64,000 nt of DNA. Origin: Pterois miles. Taxonomy: Eukaryota > Chordata > Actinopteri > Perciformes > Scorpaenidae. Shown piece by piece: positions 13,775-26,430 of the stretch (positions are counted from its first letter, which is position 1; each line of letters begins with the position of its first letter). The notes under the pieces were generated by a model, which was not told where the DNA came from, ran no database searches, and saw nothing but the letters and a program-made list of their open reading frames with translations. The position numbers and the translations under genes were made by a program. The DNA is taken from contig CAMQGK010000318.1 of NCBI GenBank assembly GCA_947000775.1, forward strand, positions 5,320,001-5,384,000, in the 5' to 3' direction.

Positions 13775-14605
13775 TGTTGCCACCCAGTGCGGCGCCGCTA
13801 GCTTCAGACTGGCGCAGTTGTCATTTTCACGCCCATCCGTGGGCGTGTTGGTCTTAAGGTGGTGGTCGGGTGCTTTGTTGGCACTTTGCTATCTCAGCAG
13901 CGAGCGATTGTGCCATTGCCCAGCAAAAACCTGGTCTGAAGTCTGGCTCAGTACTTTGCTATTTAAAAAGCGCATTACAGAGGGAGTAAGATGTACCTAC
14001 ATAGGGGGCTTCACAGTGCATGTACACTATGCTTGTTACATACACAGGGGTACGCAGCAGTGCTCCTCCTCCTGAGTTAAATACAGCGTTGGTGTTAAAA
14101 CAATGTAATGAAAAACCAAAAAATTCAATTGAAAATATGATGGAATACAATGAAGTAAAGCTCAGATCACTGTGCACACGCCTCTGTAATAAATGGTGGC
14201 ATTTTGAGGCTGATGGATCCGTGTGTTAAGCACCACCTCTACGGCAGTGCCCGGCTGCAAGCCCGTGCATAATGCAGTTCTGCATTCCGCTCAGCTGGTC
14301 CGAGTCCCTCGTGTGTTGCAGCAGAAAGTTTTCATTATTTATCAATACATGTTCATCATATTGGTGCTTACTATCCACTATCTCAGCTCGGGCGGCTTGC
14401 ATCGGTTTAATCGGTTATCGGTACATTTTCTCGTATGCAGCGTAATAGAGTTGTTGATGGGAAAGAGGATCGGGAGACGGCAGAGGGTCCAGCAGCCAAG
14501 CACCACATACATCTGCTCGCGCACTTTCACTTTGCACACTAGCAGATCTGTTTGGGAAGTTGGAGATGACATTCTGCTCGGTTTAATTCCTGTTACGCCA
14601 AAAAC
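13775..14605 (+). repeat. GC-richer block, probably part of a dispersed element
   Basis: Stands out from the AT-rich intron by higher GC and CpG content (GCGGCGCCGCTAGC at 13790-13803, later CGGGAGACGGCAGAGGG). It includes a 130-codon plus-strand frame at 14223-14615 without recognised domains. I have the impression that similar text recurs in percomorph genomes, but no second copy is present here, so repeat status is a guess. Confidence 0.35.
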
Positions 14606-16902
14606 ACATCTATGATTATTACAAGATTAAATACTAAATACTTTGCAACCAGATTATGCGCCACTTAAGTAGCAAAAGTGGAGTTGGACACACTCAAAAT
14701 GCACTTAACACCATGCACTATACATCGTTAAAATAAGGTTCCTACAGTGTTGCTGCTGATATAAAAAAAGACATTGCACATTCTTTTTCTATGGCAATTT
14801 ACCACAAGCAGGCACATCTTTTTATCAGGACCATTTATTCATGAGGTGCAACTGTAAAATGTTTTTTTTATGCTACACAATACAGGAGCACAACTCATTC
14901 ATCCACTTGTAAAACTGATATATAGCCACGTTCGTTACACAGCAGCAATGTATTATGAGGCACTCAGTCAGATAATGATATATCCAAGCATTTTAAAGAT
15001 GCATATCATCATCATCTTGTGCAACAAAAACTATACACACATACCTGTGATATTAAGTGTAATAGGAAGGATCAGCGAATAAAAGTGCTGTAGGTTATGC
15101 TTACCCAGTTGCAACTGGCACCATCTGTTTTTTATGTGGTTTTATAATCTATAAAGTAAAACACATTATGCGGTTTATAATGCGCATGTGTGCACCGCAC
15201 CGTTGTGCAGTTTACGAGCTGTCAAACTCTCCCTCATTTAACTGCTAGCCCGTCTCTCCACCAAGCCAAACCTAGAACCCCGACAGCCAGTAGGACCAAC
15301 AAGAAATGAGCAATAATTCATACAAAGTGCTCCTTTGAGGAACATGACAGTCATGTCCTCCTCCTGGCACGTGTCGCTGTGGGCGGGCAGTGATGTACTA
15401 CTGACAAGATGAGGCAAGAGGAGGCAAAGCAGGGGGAGAGGGTTCAGGCTCAAGGAGCGAGAAAGAGGGTATATGTGACTGAGTGCATCCATGATTCTTG
15501 TCTCCTTTTGTAACACGGACACCCTCAGGCCCATCAGACGCACGTCGGACACACACACACAAACACACACATGCACACGCGCACTCACACACTGGCCAAA
15601 CCTGCTGTGACAGCAGTCAGTAACACCCTAGGTGGTCACATGCCCAGCTGCCCTGACTCAGATACGCACACATACACATCACTGCTGTGCGTCTCTCTCT
15701 TCACTGATCTACTTAACTGTGAATATCACCCTTCGTAAAAGTGAAAAGACCAGTGATCTCAACACTTATTGCACAATCAGTAAACTGTGCTGTTTTACAG
15801 AAGCCTTGTGATCATTTGAACATAATAAACATGTAGTGCTGCTTTTGTTTTGGTTATCATCACTTGACTGCGTTGTTCATTAGTAGTTTAAAAACATAAT
15901 ACTCCTGAAACTAATAAAAAATGTCCCCTAAGGGTCATCTGTATGGCAACTTTTGTTGATTATCAAAAGAAAAATCACAATTTGACAAACTAATGTGTTT
16001 TCATTTACGAATACAAAAAGATGTTGCAAATGTGCAATTTATATCCTTCAACGTTAACTTAAACTTAACTTAATATATGCTGCTCTCTTCCCTCCGGATG
16101 TGGTCTTTAAAGGGGGTGGGGGGATTATTAAAACAATATCTGTGGTTACAAATATGAAAATAGGACAGCAGGTAGCCACAACTCCACAAAAAGATGACGT
16201 TTTCAACACTTTGTTGCATATTTTGACTTAAAGTTAATGGTTCAATGTTAGATGCACATGCTCAAGAAACCAGCACAAGTTCAGCGCACAAAAAACAAAC
16301 AAAAACAAACCAGCCATATGGTCTGTGGACAGACACAATATGATCTGTACAGACATATTATAAAGATCATGGTCACGTATGATTGCTGGATTATACAATT
16401 ACTTAATTTTACACAATGTCGGTTGGATTTTGTTCAAAATCTGCTGGTTTGTGTTACAGCGCAAAACATACAGAGGTCACCATCCTTCCAGTGCAAACTG
16501 AGACACAGTTTCCCAGTGTTGCATTGCTCGATGATGTAACAAAGATTGATGGAAGAATCATTTTGAAAAAGTCTTTTCGCTTTAGGGCAAAGGAGAGAGA
16601 TGAGATAACAACATCCTATTTATGACAGGAGGCAACAGAAGTCTGAGAATGTTTTACTTTAACATAACCACTAATGTGAGATAGACGTTACTGGTAGTCT
16701 TGACGGCTGCCTGCTTTGTTTTTGGTAAATACGACACCAAATTATCACAGTTCATTTTACAAGAGATATGGTGGATGTTAAAAATGATACACGTGGGATT
16801 ATGAAAAAAAGACCACAGGATTACAAATTTTATATAAATCTCAGTAATTCAAACATCTCCTTGCTGCTGCTCATTACCTCACCACAGAAATACACATATG
16901 TG

Positions 16903-16939
<37 letters not shown>

Positions 16940-18284
16940 GCTGCAAGTCTCATTAAAATGCAATGCACAAGCACATAGTGCAAACATACTGTGTAGCCAA
17001 AAAGATCACATTTAAAACCACCATATATCATATATGAAATCATATTGCATGTTCAGAATCTATATGCCTCCTTAATTCATGTGTGAGTGTATCAAGACAC
17101 CGCAGTTTGCAGTGGTAACTGGTTACCATAGCAACTCAAGATGGCTCGGCACATGGAAAGCAGCAGGTATGTGCTGTGTAGATGAGGATAAATGAGCAAT
17201 AAGCTATTCTGGTGCATCTCTGCCGTGCTCTCATACACAGTCTAAAGAGCATTTCCAATCCTTGACCTCAATCAGATCCCTGCTTCTCCTGCCGCCTCAT
17301 CTTTTGTCATCATTAAAGGAGCAAATTTCCCACCCTCTGTCATGTCTAATCATAGAGGAGGTGCACAGGTTTAACTTGGACCGGGCGAGATATGTATGAA
17401 AAACACCAGCATCAACGTAAATGTTACAGTAGAGCTACAGTGGGTAAGAGCACCACATAACCCCTATTATGAGGGGCAACACATTTGCTCTGATTTCCAA
17501 CGTCAAATAAAAAACTGTCTTAGACATCATGAAATCGTTCTCTCCAGAGAAAGTCTTACTGACATTAATTGATCACAAAAGTAAGAAAAATATGGTAAAC
17601 GTTAGCATAGTGTGTGTGCTGCATACTAATATCATAATGCATGGTTTCTGGGTAATAAAGGTCAAGCTGGGCTGTAGATAGAGGGGGTGGGGATTGAAAT
17701 CAAAACCCAAGTTAAAATAGGACACATCTGTCTCCCTGCCAGCAGAGCAGATCTGAGAATCATTGCTCGATCACTGTGAGTCTCTGCTGTCTTTGGAAAA
17801 ACAGACCTACTCATGTTGACAGCGTATGCACTAAACTATTGAAGGCTACAAGAGTCCCAAATGTGAAATACATTTTCCAGCATATTTACCGTTTAAATGA
17901 GGCACCATATGGCTGCCATGGAATGACAGATTTACATTCGAGTAATTAGTGATAGTGGAAAAAAGTGATGGATTATTTTGGCTCATGTTAGATTACAGAT
18001 TGTGAACCACAACTTTCATACACAAGTGCAAAATTTTATTTTTATGCCTTTATCCTGAGTACTACAGGCAAACCTTCTCATAAACTAATTGCATTATGCA
18101 GTCACAAATGTAATATAAGAAGTTCAAAACGTGCATTTGTAACGGCTGCTGTGTATCTGTAATTATGGTAAGTTTGGTGACAAAATTTCAACCGCATGAC
18201 TTACCACTGCTACCTATCTATGACTGCCTGTCTACGACTGAAGGTGATGGTTCAAAAAGCTGCCCACTAGCCATGGGTTCAAGT
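14606..18284. other. Intron stretch, no gene seen
   Basis: AT-rich intron with a short (CA) tract at 16904-16934 and no domain-bearing frame. Short ACACAC text at 15549-15595 produces Val-Cys repeat ORFs that are not genes. Confidence 0.5.
16904..16934. repeat. (CA)n microsatellite
   Basis: About 15 CA units; read as (TG)n in the sense of the unc13c transcript. Confidence 0.97.
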
Positions 18285-18450
18285 CAGGGATGCACCAATC
18301 CAACTTTTTCGGTTCAGATACTGACAGCAATACCTGTTCTTCGGGTATCGGCCGAAGCAGAGTATTGATTTGATGTTGATTGTGATGATTGTGTTTAATT
18401 AATGCTCTGCATGCCTCACTGTGTGGAAGTGACAGGGATCTAATGTCCTA

Positions 18451-18645
18451 ACATCCATCCATCCATCATCTGTAATCTCATCCTATTCAGGGTTGCAGGA
18501 GGGAGCCGATCTCAGCTGACAGTGGGTGAAGGCAGGGTACACCCTGGACAGGTCACCAGACACATAGAGACAAATAACCATTCACACTCACATTCACACT
18601 GACAGGCAATAATTAACCTGCATGTCTTTGGACTGTGGGAAAACC
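18451..18645 (-). mobile_element. SINE 3' half (GGAT-tailed family), inside repeat F
   Basis: Begins with CATCCATCCATC, then reads backwards the body of the SINE at 27886-28243: GGGTACACCCTGGACAGGTC, CCATTCACACTCACATTCAC, TGCATGTCTTTGGACTGTGG. The tRNA-like head is missing, so it is 5' truncated. Confidence 0.75.
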
Positions 18646-18917
18646 CACCCTATCGCACAGAAGGTTTCCTAACACTGTAAAACAACATGTACCTAATAAA
18701 TTCATAGATTTAAATTTATTGAACTGTTATTTCTTATGGAAATAATAGATCATACACCAGCAGCTTGGTAAAAGATCTTAAAAATTAACAGGAATTACAA
18801 ATTTAAATGTAAACCTTTGAAATGCAGTAACAAATCGGTCAAAACTTCTTTTTTTTTTTTTTCAAAAAGAATTAAAATTCCAGTACATAATGTATTAAGT
18901 ATGTGAACATTGCATTG

Positions 18918-19171
18918 AAAGGAGCCAGTTGTATCTGGTAATAATGCCCCCTGCCACCTCCCTAGGGAGGATTTCCAGGCACAACCAGCTGGGAGGAGGC
19001 CCCAGGGAAGACCCAGGACTAGGTGGAGAGATTATATCACTGCACTGGCCTGGGAACGCCTCAGGATCTCCCAGTTAGAGCTGGTTAATGTGGCCCGGGA
19101 AAGGGAAATTTGGGGTTTTCTACTGGAGCTGTTGCCCCCACGACCCAAACCCAGATAAGAGGTTGACGATG
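18918..19171 (+). mobile_element. RTE-like LINE 3' end, inside repeat F
   Basis: Reads RPRTRWRDYITALAWERLRI then SQLELVNVAREREIWGFL and LELLPPRPKPR-stop, the conserved C-terminus of RTE/Rex-type LINE proteins in fish. After the stop comes GATAAGAGGTTGACGATG, the 3' tail. Only this last stretch is present, as expected for 5'-truncated LINE insertion. The clade name is from memory. Confidence 0.75.
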
Positions 19172-19519
19172 AGTGAGTACATAAACATAAAACTAATAAA
19201 TATATTGGCCACAGTGTCACAAATTTCAGATCCAGCTATTTGAGTCAGTGTCGGCCCGATATCTGATCTAGTATCGGTGCAGCCCTAGTTTAAGTCCGAG
19301 ACACAGACACAATACTGAATTGTGAAAATGGAACTTGACCTAAGAGTTGTTGCGTTTATTTACAGACAGTCTAAACTGTATGTACACAAGCTGCACTGCT
19401 ACATTCACACTTACTTACTAACGTTACTGTTAACTTCATACAACTTCATATATACATGTACGCTCTCCCTTATTTAGGTCCCTTAAAATACTAAAAATAA
19501 ATTAAATACTAAGTATTAT

Positions 19520-19712
19520 TATCTCCGTCAAGGCCAAGGAGGTTATGTTTTCACCAGCGTCTGCTTGTTAACAGGATTACTCCAAAAGTTTGCCATGGAT
19601 TTGAATGAAATTTTTTGAAGGGGTGGGCTGTGGCACAATAAATAATCCATTACATTTTGGTGGCAATCGGGATCATGATCCAGATTCAGGAATTTTTTAA
19701 AGGATTCCATAA
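19520..19712 (+). repeat. Fragment of a common teleost dispersed repeat
   Basis: Text such as CCAAGGAGGTTATGTTTTCA, ACAGGATTACTCCAAAAGTT and TTTGAATGAAATTTTTTGAA matches, from memory, a repeat frequent in fish genomes. No second copy here, so confidence is modest. Confidence 0.45.
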
Positions 19713-20370
19713 CATTAAGACCACTGAGTGTAACACGTGATGACAAGTTGATGACGCGTGACCCAGCCTCCTGGGTCACATCAAACTCGGTGAAATCACA
19801 GTTGCGTTCAGCCAAAGCTCAATTGATGATTTTTAACAATATCAACATAAAAAAATAAAGCTGGATGGAGAGGGGGGGCAATCATACTGGGGTATCTTGA
19901 CGGAGGTCTGTACCACATCGGTACCCAAAGACAGGAACACATACACACACACATGTATAGCACACCAACACACCAACACACAAACCTGAGCATCTCATCT
20001 ACTTCCGATTACACCATTGATCAATGTTTTATCTTGATTAAAAGAAGTTCCAGTTTCTCTATAATGATCAATAGAGTGAAATCAGGGAAGAGTAATCTAG
20101 ACAGGCAGTAGAGCTGACCACAGCCGATAAACAACACAGTGACACCACCCAATAAACAGCACTCTGATACTGAGAGGCTCAGTAACACTAAGCTTCCTGC
20201 TTCCCAAATAGCTACACAGGAAGGATGAGAGTTAACTGCTAATTAGTGAATAGCTAACAAGCAGCTACACATTCAGTAGTGACTACTCAGGACGCACCTG
20301 TGTGACCTATTATTCTTCACCAGCACTCAGTCCGTTTAGACCGTTTATCTTCAGCTAGCATTCACTCCCT

Positions 20371-20371
<1 letters not shown>

Positions 20372-20455
<84 letters not shown>
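20372..20455. repeat. (CA)n microsatellite, 42 units, near exon J donor
   Basis: 84 bp of perfect CA repeat. In unc13c transcript sense it is (UG)42, beginning 51 nt downstream of the exon J 5' splice site. Confidence 0.98.
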
Positions 20456-20457
<2 letters not shown>

Positions 20458-20506
20458 TACACGCCCTGAGGCAAGAGATAATTGTCTGATCAGCAGCGTT
20501 ACTCAC

Positions 20507-20592
20507 CTTCCATTGCATACTTCATATCCAGGGCAAAGAGGCTCCATGTGATCTCAGCGCTGATCTTGCCCACATTCAGCTCCTGTGGAAAC
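20507..20592 (-). CDS. unc13c: unc13c exon J: MUN domain
   Basis: 86 nt, one base, 28 codons, one base. It reads FPQELNVGKISAEITWSLFA then LDMKYAME. It is short and has no start codon of its own, but fits between exons I and K in frame with a ccaccag acceptor and GTGAGT donor (20506-20501). SAEITW replaces the SAEVMW or SAEIMW of mammalian paralogs. A (TG)n tract in transcript sense starts 51 nt after the donor. Confidence 0.93.
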
Positions 20593-22566
20593 CTGGTGGA
20601 ATTGAAACAGATTCCAATCAGATTCATTTCCGTATAATGACACGCTCGACTGGGTGGCCTGATGGCTCGGCCCAGCCTGGATCTCTAACAAACGACTGAA
20701 CAGATGTGCAAGAAGACACGGTTGGTGGATCTCATAATCTAATAATCCCCGTCATTTCCAAACCTGGTTGAAGTGGGATGGAATGGAAATGAGGAAAAGT
20801 GTCGGAGGAAATGACACAGCAAAGAAGAGAGAGGGGTGTGGGGGGCGGCAACCTATTTGGAAAGTAATTCGCTATTTTGAATGCCTATTGATTTCCAGTC
20901 AAAGCTTGAATGTGAGGTGTCAATGGTTTAATTATCCGTATCTCCAGACAGTGATGGGAGGACGTTTATAGATGACGGGGCCTTGGCCTGAGAAAGGTCA
21001 ATTTTTCTGGAAATGTTTTACTTTTACAGGAGACCGCCCTGTTTCCAAAAACAAAACACATTTGTCCAACGATTTCTATTGAAACAGTTATCATCTGCTC
21101 AGCCGGCAGAAGCCAATGCACACTGGCACACACACACTTTCCTTTTCCCTCATCAACCATTGGCACATCCTTTAACAACACAAAGGAAGAAACACTGAGA
21201 CTATTTGTGCTCCCAGTGGCAACTGGAGAAAAGAAAAACGAGAATCCCAGAAACAATTGCTCCCTTATTCATCTCTATCAATCACAGAATATTTCCCTCA
21301 ACCTCAGTTATTGCTCGGTCTCTTCATGGCGTGTGCACTGTGTGGTGAGGCAGACAATAGAAAAATCTTCATGGCAAAAATGAATGTAGCATCTGCAGCT
21401 ACTGTGCATGCTTGTAGATGGTTTACAATCTGCTTCTATGTGCTGGAATAAATGATGTTATGTGGTTTATAATCCACATGATGAGTGTTCCTGGAATAAT
21501 CTCTAAAGCTTCTTATCCTTCACACTTTAAAAAAAACACACACCATCCAGTTTTATATTTCCAATCATATAAGAAATTCTGTGGATCAGTCTATTGGCTA
21601 CAAAAAAATAGCAGCTAGATTTTGAAGTAAATATTCTCTGCACAGAGCAACATTTAAATAGTTTTCCCTCTGGTTGAAGCTCCTATTATTTATCAGCAAC
21701 AAGTCCACTCTTGGGTTTACTGTGAAAACCACTCTGGAACTTGACCAGGGGAATGTGGAGGAAATGGGCATGAATATTGCAAATCTATCATTAGACAGTG
21801 TAGGAAAGAAAGCTCTGGGCATAAACAGAGTCGTAATAAGCATCGTAAATCAGCAAGAGGAAGCAGAAGAGAAAAAACAAGGAGAAGAGAGAGTGAGAGG
21901 ATATGCATGAGCGAGACAGAGAGAGGAAAATATGTTTCATCAAATTTCTTCTAAGGTGAGCTCCACTCCATTTTCTTCAGGCTGCGTTTGATTTTATTAA
22001 CCAAATCATCATGAGGACGCAAACACAAACGCCCCCTCCACACCTTTACCTCAACCAGCCCTCTGTCGCTTTTCTCTACAAATAAATCTCTCATCTGTTA
22101 TATAATTTAGCAACACTGCGTTCCCCTTTTATCCATCCATACTATGGCTCACCGTACAAACAGCGTTTTTCACTGCTGGCTGCCTCACAGCCTTCTTGCG
22201 CAACGCTGTACTCATTCATGTCTCCTCAATCAATAAATATATTTTTCAAACTTACAGGAGCAAGAAGGTTTTTTTTGTTTTCCCTCACATTCTGTCTCTA
22301 AAAAATGTTTATATGAGGTTTAAGAAGGATTTCTCTACCGTGTCTGTTTAATCCTGTCACAAATAATGAAGCCGGAACTGGCCTTAATTAAACCAAATAA
22401 ATACAAAAATAATAAGTACAGAAATATAAATATTGAACAAATACGTAAATATTTCATCAGCATGAGCCATATTAAAGACCTAAATATTTCTATTTTTTAC
22501 ATTATTACCATTCCACCTTAAACCGCCATTCAAGTCAACCACATCTATGTCCACTGCATCCAATCC

Positions 22567-23873
22567 GACTGTTATGAAACCATTAAATAGGTGTTATCGG
22601 TTGTTATAAGCACCATAGATGTGGGTCAATAGGGGCCTACCACATTGTAAAACTTAAAGTGAAACTTTTCAAGCAACACATGTTGCTGATGATGTTAATA
22701 ATTAACCATTTAACTGATAACCAAAAATAACCATTTTAACCAGTTAGCGCTATCTGAGAAAAATGCAGAGTCACTTTAGGTGAAAAGCTGGTCCACCTCA
22801 AGAGAGAGCCGACGCAGATACAGGAAGTTGGGTCAGGACTTCCAGCTGAGGAGCTGTAGCTTGTAGCAACGTAGAATTTAGCAACGAAAAATACTTTACA
22901 CACACTGTCTGCTACAGCTGCGTTCACAGCTATGACATATCACCGCCGCTACACACGGCCTGTCGGAAACTCGCTAAAGTACAGCGGGCACAAAGCCACC
23001 AGCAATGCTAGCAGCTAGCAGCGGCTAATGTAGCACAAACACATACACTGTTTGTTGGACAATCGCTATCGATACAAAGGGCAGACACGCAGCTAACAAC
23101 CTCCTAAACTAAACTAAATGTGCGGTGGAGACTTTTACTGGGAAATTGGCTGCATGTCCGCGACGCTACACGCAGCACCGTGGCTGCTAACGCTCCCGGA
23201 TGTTTAACTGGAGACAAGGAACGCAGCACCGTGGCTGCTACAGTAACTCTCCTGACGGTGAACTGGAGACAGTGAACGCAGCACCGTGGCTGCTACAGTA
23301 ACTCTCCTGACGGTGAATTGGAGACAGTGAACGCAGCACCATGGCTGCTACAGTAACTCTCCTGATGGTGAACTGGAGACAGTGAACGCAGCACCGTGGC
23401 TGCTACAGTAACTCTCCTGACTGTGAACTGGAGACAGTGAACGCAGCACCGTGGCTGCTACAGTAACTCTCCTGACGGTGAACTGGAGACAGTGAACGCA
23501 GCATCGTTTGTTTGGTTTGGGCAACAAAACTGCTCAGTTAAGTTTAGGGGAAAACATTGGGTTTACACAAACATTAAACTTAACACTTGTGAACACAAAC
23601 AACAACACGTTGTTGGTTTCACACAGGGTAAAAATCCCAGTCCATCGTCCTCAACCTTCACCCCATATGGAATTTAACACTGTCTATAGCCTGATTTGTG
23701 CTTCTGCTCATGTCATAATTACTATGATTGCAAGAGGTCGCTGTCGTTTTACTTCTTTCTGTGATCTAACATGCTACTAGATGATACATGGTGGGTGTAG
23801 TAGGACCCTATTGACCCACATCTAAGGGGCTTATATCCCCAGATAATTGCTATTTAATGGCCTGATAACAGTC
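22567..23873 (+). mobile_element. 1.3-kb element bounded by long inverted repeats, containing repeat E copy 2
   Basis: 22567-22645 and 23795-23873 are inverted copies of each other. Both contain GACTGTTAT, CCATTAAATAG, then TAGATGTGGGTCAATAGGG and CCTAC. Between them lie the repeat E body (22690-23190), the 55-bp minisatellite and a non-coding segment to 23790. The arrangement looks like a terminal-inverted-repeat element with no transposase. It sits wholly in the intron between exons I and J. Confidence 0.7.
23173..23508 (+). repeat. 55-bp minisatellite, array 1 (about 6 units)
   Basis: Unit begins GAACGCAGCACCGTGGCTGC and continues TACAGTAACTCTCCTGACGG then TGAACTGGAGACAGT. CTCTCCT recurs every 55 bp, at about 23247, 23302, 23357, 23412 and 23467, after a diverged founder unit at 23173-23218. 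Units are nearly identical, suggesting recent expansion. Confidence 0.95.
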
Positions 23874-24585
23874 TAATAGGCATGAATGGTTTGCAAAAAC
23901 CCCACATGAAGCTTAGAGCAAACGCTGAAAACTCAGCCTCTCTCTGTCTGTTTAGTGTGTTTTAAGTATGGTCAGTAATGTAATGTAGTATCAACACAAT
24001 GCTCATCAATGTTTGTGTCATGACAATGTCCAACTGTTTACCACGAAAGATGGCGTAGCAATCAATTAAAGGTCACTTAAAGCACGCAAATTAAGAATTC
24101 CAACATGTTATTTAGGAAGGTTCAATCAATATGTGTGAACATGAGCTACTCCCTGTAACAGCCAGAAACCAGACAAATTAGTCTCAAACTTGTGATGAAT
24201 GGGAGACTTATGTTGTCAACCCAAACAATATTTGTTTTCTTTTTTAAACCCAAATGGTCTTTAGTCTACTGTAGTGTTGTCAGTTGTGAAACAGCAAATG
24301 TTCCCATATACTTCCTCTGGGTGCTGTCATCTCGAACATCTCTCCCCATTCATCATCTATGGAGCAGCTCCACACTTTATACCAAATGACGTTGCAAGTT
24401 TGAGTTTTAGCACTCGAGTTTTTGGATTTAGGAGAGAGTTGTTCATGTTTACTGATATTTTTGGACTGTCCTAGAGCATAGGAATAACGTATCAGTTTTC
24501 TTAAAATGTGTGTAGTTCCCCTTTAAGTACACTTTGAACATGTATGTTTAAAAAGCAGTAAAATGTAAAATAAAGAAGTACATAC

Positions 24586-24719
24586 TGGTTAATGACTGGG
24601 GTGTAAGCTGTCCGATCCTCATCGATTACAGACACCATGAGAGTGATGAGTTTTGGCCAGAAGTCCAGGTTCTTTATAGACGGACCCTGCTCCTCTCTGG
24701 GAATGTCCTGCTTCCGGCT
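24586..24719 (-). CDS. unc13c: unc13c exon I: MUN domain
   Basis: 134 nt, 44 codons plus two bases. It reads SRKQDIPREEQGPSIKNLDF, WPKLITLMVSVIDEDRTAY and TPVIN. The KQDIPRE-QGP start is the clearest UNC13C-specific signature in the window, since UNC13A and B have different spacer residues before EEQGPSI. The acceptor is gttgcag above 24719 and the donor GTATGT from 24585. The trailing CA joins G of exon J to complete Gln. Confidence 0.94.
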
Positions 24720-25790
24720 CTGCAACAATGAAAACAGGATGGTGAGGACTGTGTTAAAGGTGACGCAGCAGACATGATGACAAGAAAATTTTCATTTGTG
24801 AATTTCACAAAAATAATAAGTTAACTGGGATCAAAAGCCAACCAATGTAGGTAACAGACTTTTCAGCACATTTATATATTCTGTATCGTATGTCATAATA
24901 CTATCTCGCCATGACATGTTTTTATCTAATTGATACTATACTTGGAGATGCTGAACTGAATAAGACATAATAGTCAGGAAGTTAGCATTTTGGTAGATGT
25001 TCACAGAGAAGGACAAACAACTAAAACACTTAAGATGAGGCATAGTTACCAGATTAAACTGAGCCTGGATTATCCAAAACCAGATTTTAAATGTTACCGT
25101 CATTTAGATTTTCATAAAATCGAAGCCAGTATTTTAATTTAATTTAATTATTTACATTTTGTGATTACCAAATACTGTATATTATTTATCATTGTCAGTG
25201 GTGGAGTCTTCCATTGCCATGTTGGATTCAAATTACCGTCCCACAGGAAAGAAATGCACGTACGTAATCTAGCATTACTGTTTTCATCATTTTATTTCAT
25301 CGATATCAGCTATAAAAGCTGTCTTGTATTGTGAGGCAGTGACAGGAAACACAGTATATATGCCTTGTCCACAAAACAGAATATAGTAATTTTCATGTAT
25401 TGTTTTTGACAGTGGATTAGTTTGAAATATCGCAGGGAGTAACAGAACAAGAGAAAAAAGGCACAGTGAGCTGAAGAGCTGCAGGCTGTACACCTCCAAC
25501 TCCTCGGCAAAGTATCTGACTACTGTCACCGTTCACTGCGCCCTACTACTCTCAGCATGTGCAGCATAAAATCAGTTTGCTCACAGCATGACGGAAAAAG
25601 GCAGATTATTGACTGAGCTCTTCAATACAACAATGCGAGTTTGTTTGGCTTCATTAGATACAGATACACCTAACATAACCCATATCAACAGGGACTGAAA
25701 TTTTAAAGATTATAACTTTAAAATTTGTAAAAAGCATAATCACCCTCCAATAATATGTTTATCTAGATGTGTGTCAAAGTGTATTACAGG

Positions 25791-26430
25791 TAAGGATGCA
25801 CCAATCCAATTTTTTAGTGCCAATACTGATAGTGATACTTCGGCTGATACCGAGTACCAATCCGTGACTGGGATCATTTTAATGTGTGTAAAGAAACATC
25901 AGGCTTGATTTCAATTGCTTTCCTAACTTTGCAAAACTAATGCAACAAATAAATTAATCAAATGTTAATCAGTGTTTCCCAAAACCAAGATGACGTCTTC
26001 AAATGTCTTGTTTTGTCCACGACTCAAATATCAAAACTCAAAAATATTCACATTTAAGAAGCTGGATTCAGAGAAGTTAGACTTTTTTAAGTTACTCAAA
26101 CTGATTATTTGATTATCAATGCTGATGGTGATTGATATAATAGTTGGCAGCTAATCGATTAATCAATCAATCATCGCAGCTCTAAAACAAATACATACAT
26201 TTACTGAAGTGCCATTTCTTAACTGTATGATAAATCGTACACCAGCAACTTGGTGAAATTACAATTAAATTACAATTAAAGTGTAACCATTTTTAATGCA
26301 GCAACAAATTGGTCAAAACTTAAATAAGAATTAAAATTCCAGTACATAATTTGCATTGTATATAGATCTGATCTTTAATAGATCGGCCCCATTGTTGCCA
26401 ATATCCGATCCGGTATCGGTTGCATCCCTA
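25791..26430 (+). mobile_element. Repeat F, copy 2: hAT-like non-autonomous element
   Basis: Starts TAAGGATGCACCAATCC and ends ATCGGTTGCATCCCTA. Flanks ATTACAGG (25783-25790) and ATTGCAGA (26431-26438) match at 6 of 8 positions, a decayed 8-bp target duplication. Interior shares GATCATTTTAATGTGTGTAA and ACACCAGCA-CTTGG with the other copies. Confidence 0.75.

Larger units (their letters stand above)
18285..19287 (+). mobile_element. Repeat F, copy 1: hAT-like non-autonomous element, invaded by two retroelement fragments
   Basis: Left end CAGGGATGCACCAATC, right end ATCGGTGCAGCCCTA, inverse of each other. It is flanked by GTTCAAGT (18277-18284) and GTTTAAGT (19288-19295), a 7/8 match to an 8-bp target duplication typical of hAT transposons. 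Internal sequence shared with the copies at 25.8 and 56.3 kb includes GCATGCCTCACTGTGTGGAA. The extra length comes from the fragments at 18451-18645 and 18918-19171. Confidence 0.8.
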
